Shown here: positions 6,664 to 6,768 of the stretch, piece by piece
How positions within the stretch are numbered: the first letter of the stretch is position 1
How the letters are laid out: each line of letters starts with the position of its first letter
Made by a program: the position numbers and the translations under genes
Source: Oscillospiraceae bacterium
GTDB lineage: Bacteria > Bacillota > Clostridia > Oscillospirales > Ruminococcaceae
Reading direction: 5' to 3'
Length of the DNA: 6,768 nt
Assembly: GCA_003508605.1 (NCBI GenBank)
Contig: DNUB01000146.1
Span: 861-7,628, forward strand
Notes under the pieces: generated by a model
Databases searched by the model: none
The model's input: the letters and a program-made list of their open reading frames with translations, nothing else
Told to the model about the DNA's origin: nothing

Positions 6664-6712
6664 GATTTTCGGCAAAGCCGAAAATCAAAAATCGGGCTAA
6701 AGCCTCGATTTT
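6664..6712. repeat. Two adjacent hairpins sharing a GATTTT/AAAATC stem end
   Basis: Hairpin A has perfect 10-bp arms (6664-6673 and 6677-6686) around an AAA loop. Hairpin B (6688-6698 and 6701-6712) is an 11/12-base stem with one bulged base. The outer stem sequence of both is GATTTT/AAAATC, so the two could also swap partners. There is no coding potential around them. This may be a palindromic intergenic repeat unit or part of a termination zone. Confidence 0.55.
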
Positions 6713-6729
6713 AAGGCTATTATTGCAAT

Positions 6730-6760
6730 TTAGGAAAAAACCCCGATGGTTTTTTCCTAA
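6730..6760. terminator. Symmetric hairpin with A-run and T-run arms, possible bidirectional terminator
   Basis: Thirteen-base perfect arms (6730-6742 and 6748-6760) with six A in the left arm and six T in the right arm surround a CCGAT loop. The shape would serve either strand, so it may end a converging gene located to the right of the window as well as backing up the M23 gene. The GC core of the stem is short, so termination is uncertain. Confidence 0.5.
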
Positions 6761-6768
6761 GACCTTTT

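Noticed and set aside
1..6768. CRISPR array, tRNA/rRNA genes, integrase, transposase, toxin-antitoxin or phage genes
   Set aside because: No regularly spaced repeats, cloverleaf or rRNA sequence, or proteins of these families were seen on either strand.

Overview
The window looks like a chromosomal segment from a low- to moderate-GC, Gram-positive, spore-former-type Firmicute, most likely class Clostridia (Oscillospiraceae or Lachnospiraceae-like). The reasons are A+G-rich Shine-Dalgarno sequences before each gene, AT-rich intergenic DNA with strong sigma-A-type promoters, a YkpA/YbiT-type ABC-F protein, and a membrane-tethered LysM-G5-M23 wall peptidase. The taxonomic placement is inference from gene style, not a database match.

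Layout. Positions 1-2739, minus strand: a two-gene export-type ABC transporter operon. The ATPase (2739-1978) comes first and, 24 nt later, an FtsX/MacB-type permease starts at 1953 and runs off the left edge with 651 codons visible. A phased direct repeat that resembles an OmpR-family response-regulator box lies just upstream (2787-2803). Positions 2740-2898: an intergenic gap holding that promoter region and a long near-perfect hairpin (2831-2882) flanked by TA. Positions 2899-4512, minus strand: a 537-aa ABC-F translation factor of the YbiT/YkpA group. Positions 4513-4822: a divergent promoter region, with an extended -10 promoter facing each way and about 135 bp of AT-rich DNA between them in which I see nothing else. 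A perfect match to the WalR (YycF) operator consensus sits at the start point of the rightward promoter. Positions 4823-6577, plus strand: a 584-aa membrane-anchored M23 peptidoglycan endopeptidase. Positions 6578-6768: no gene, but four hairpins.

How the parts fit. The three complete genes plus the partial permease fall into an envelope-stress and translation theme. The exporter probably handles a peptide, antibiotic or lipid at the membrane and may be controlled by a two-component system encoded outside the window. The M23 enzyme cuts peptidoglycan cross-links and is plausibly under WalRK-type wall-homeostasis control. The ABC-F protein acts on ribosomes.

The two most notable observations are these. 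First, the ABC-F protein has one intact composite ATP site and one composite site degenerate in all three diagnostic motifs, including a natural Glu-to-Gln change in the second Walker B. Second, a WalR-type box overlaps the M23 transcription start. I found no CRISPR array, RNA gene, intact mobile element or clearly new multi-gene system.
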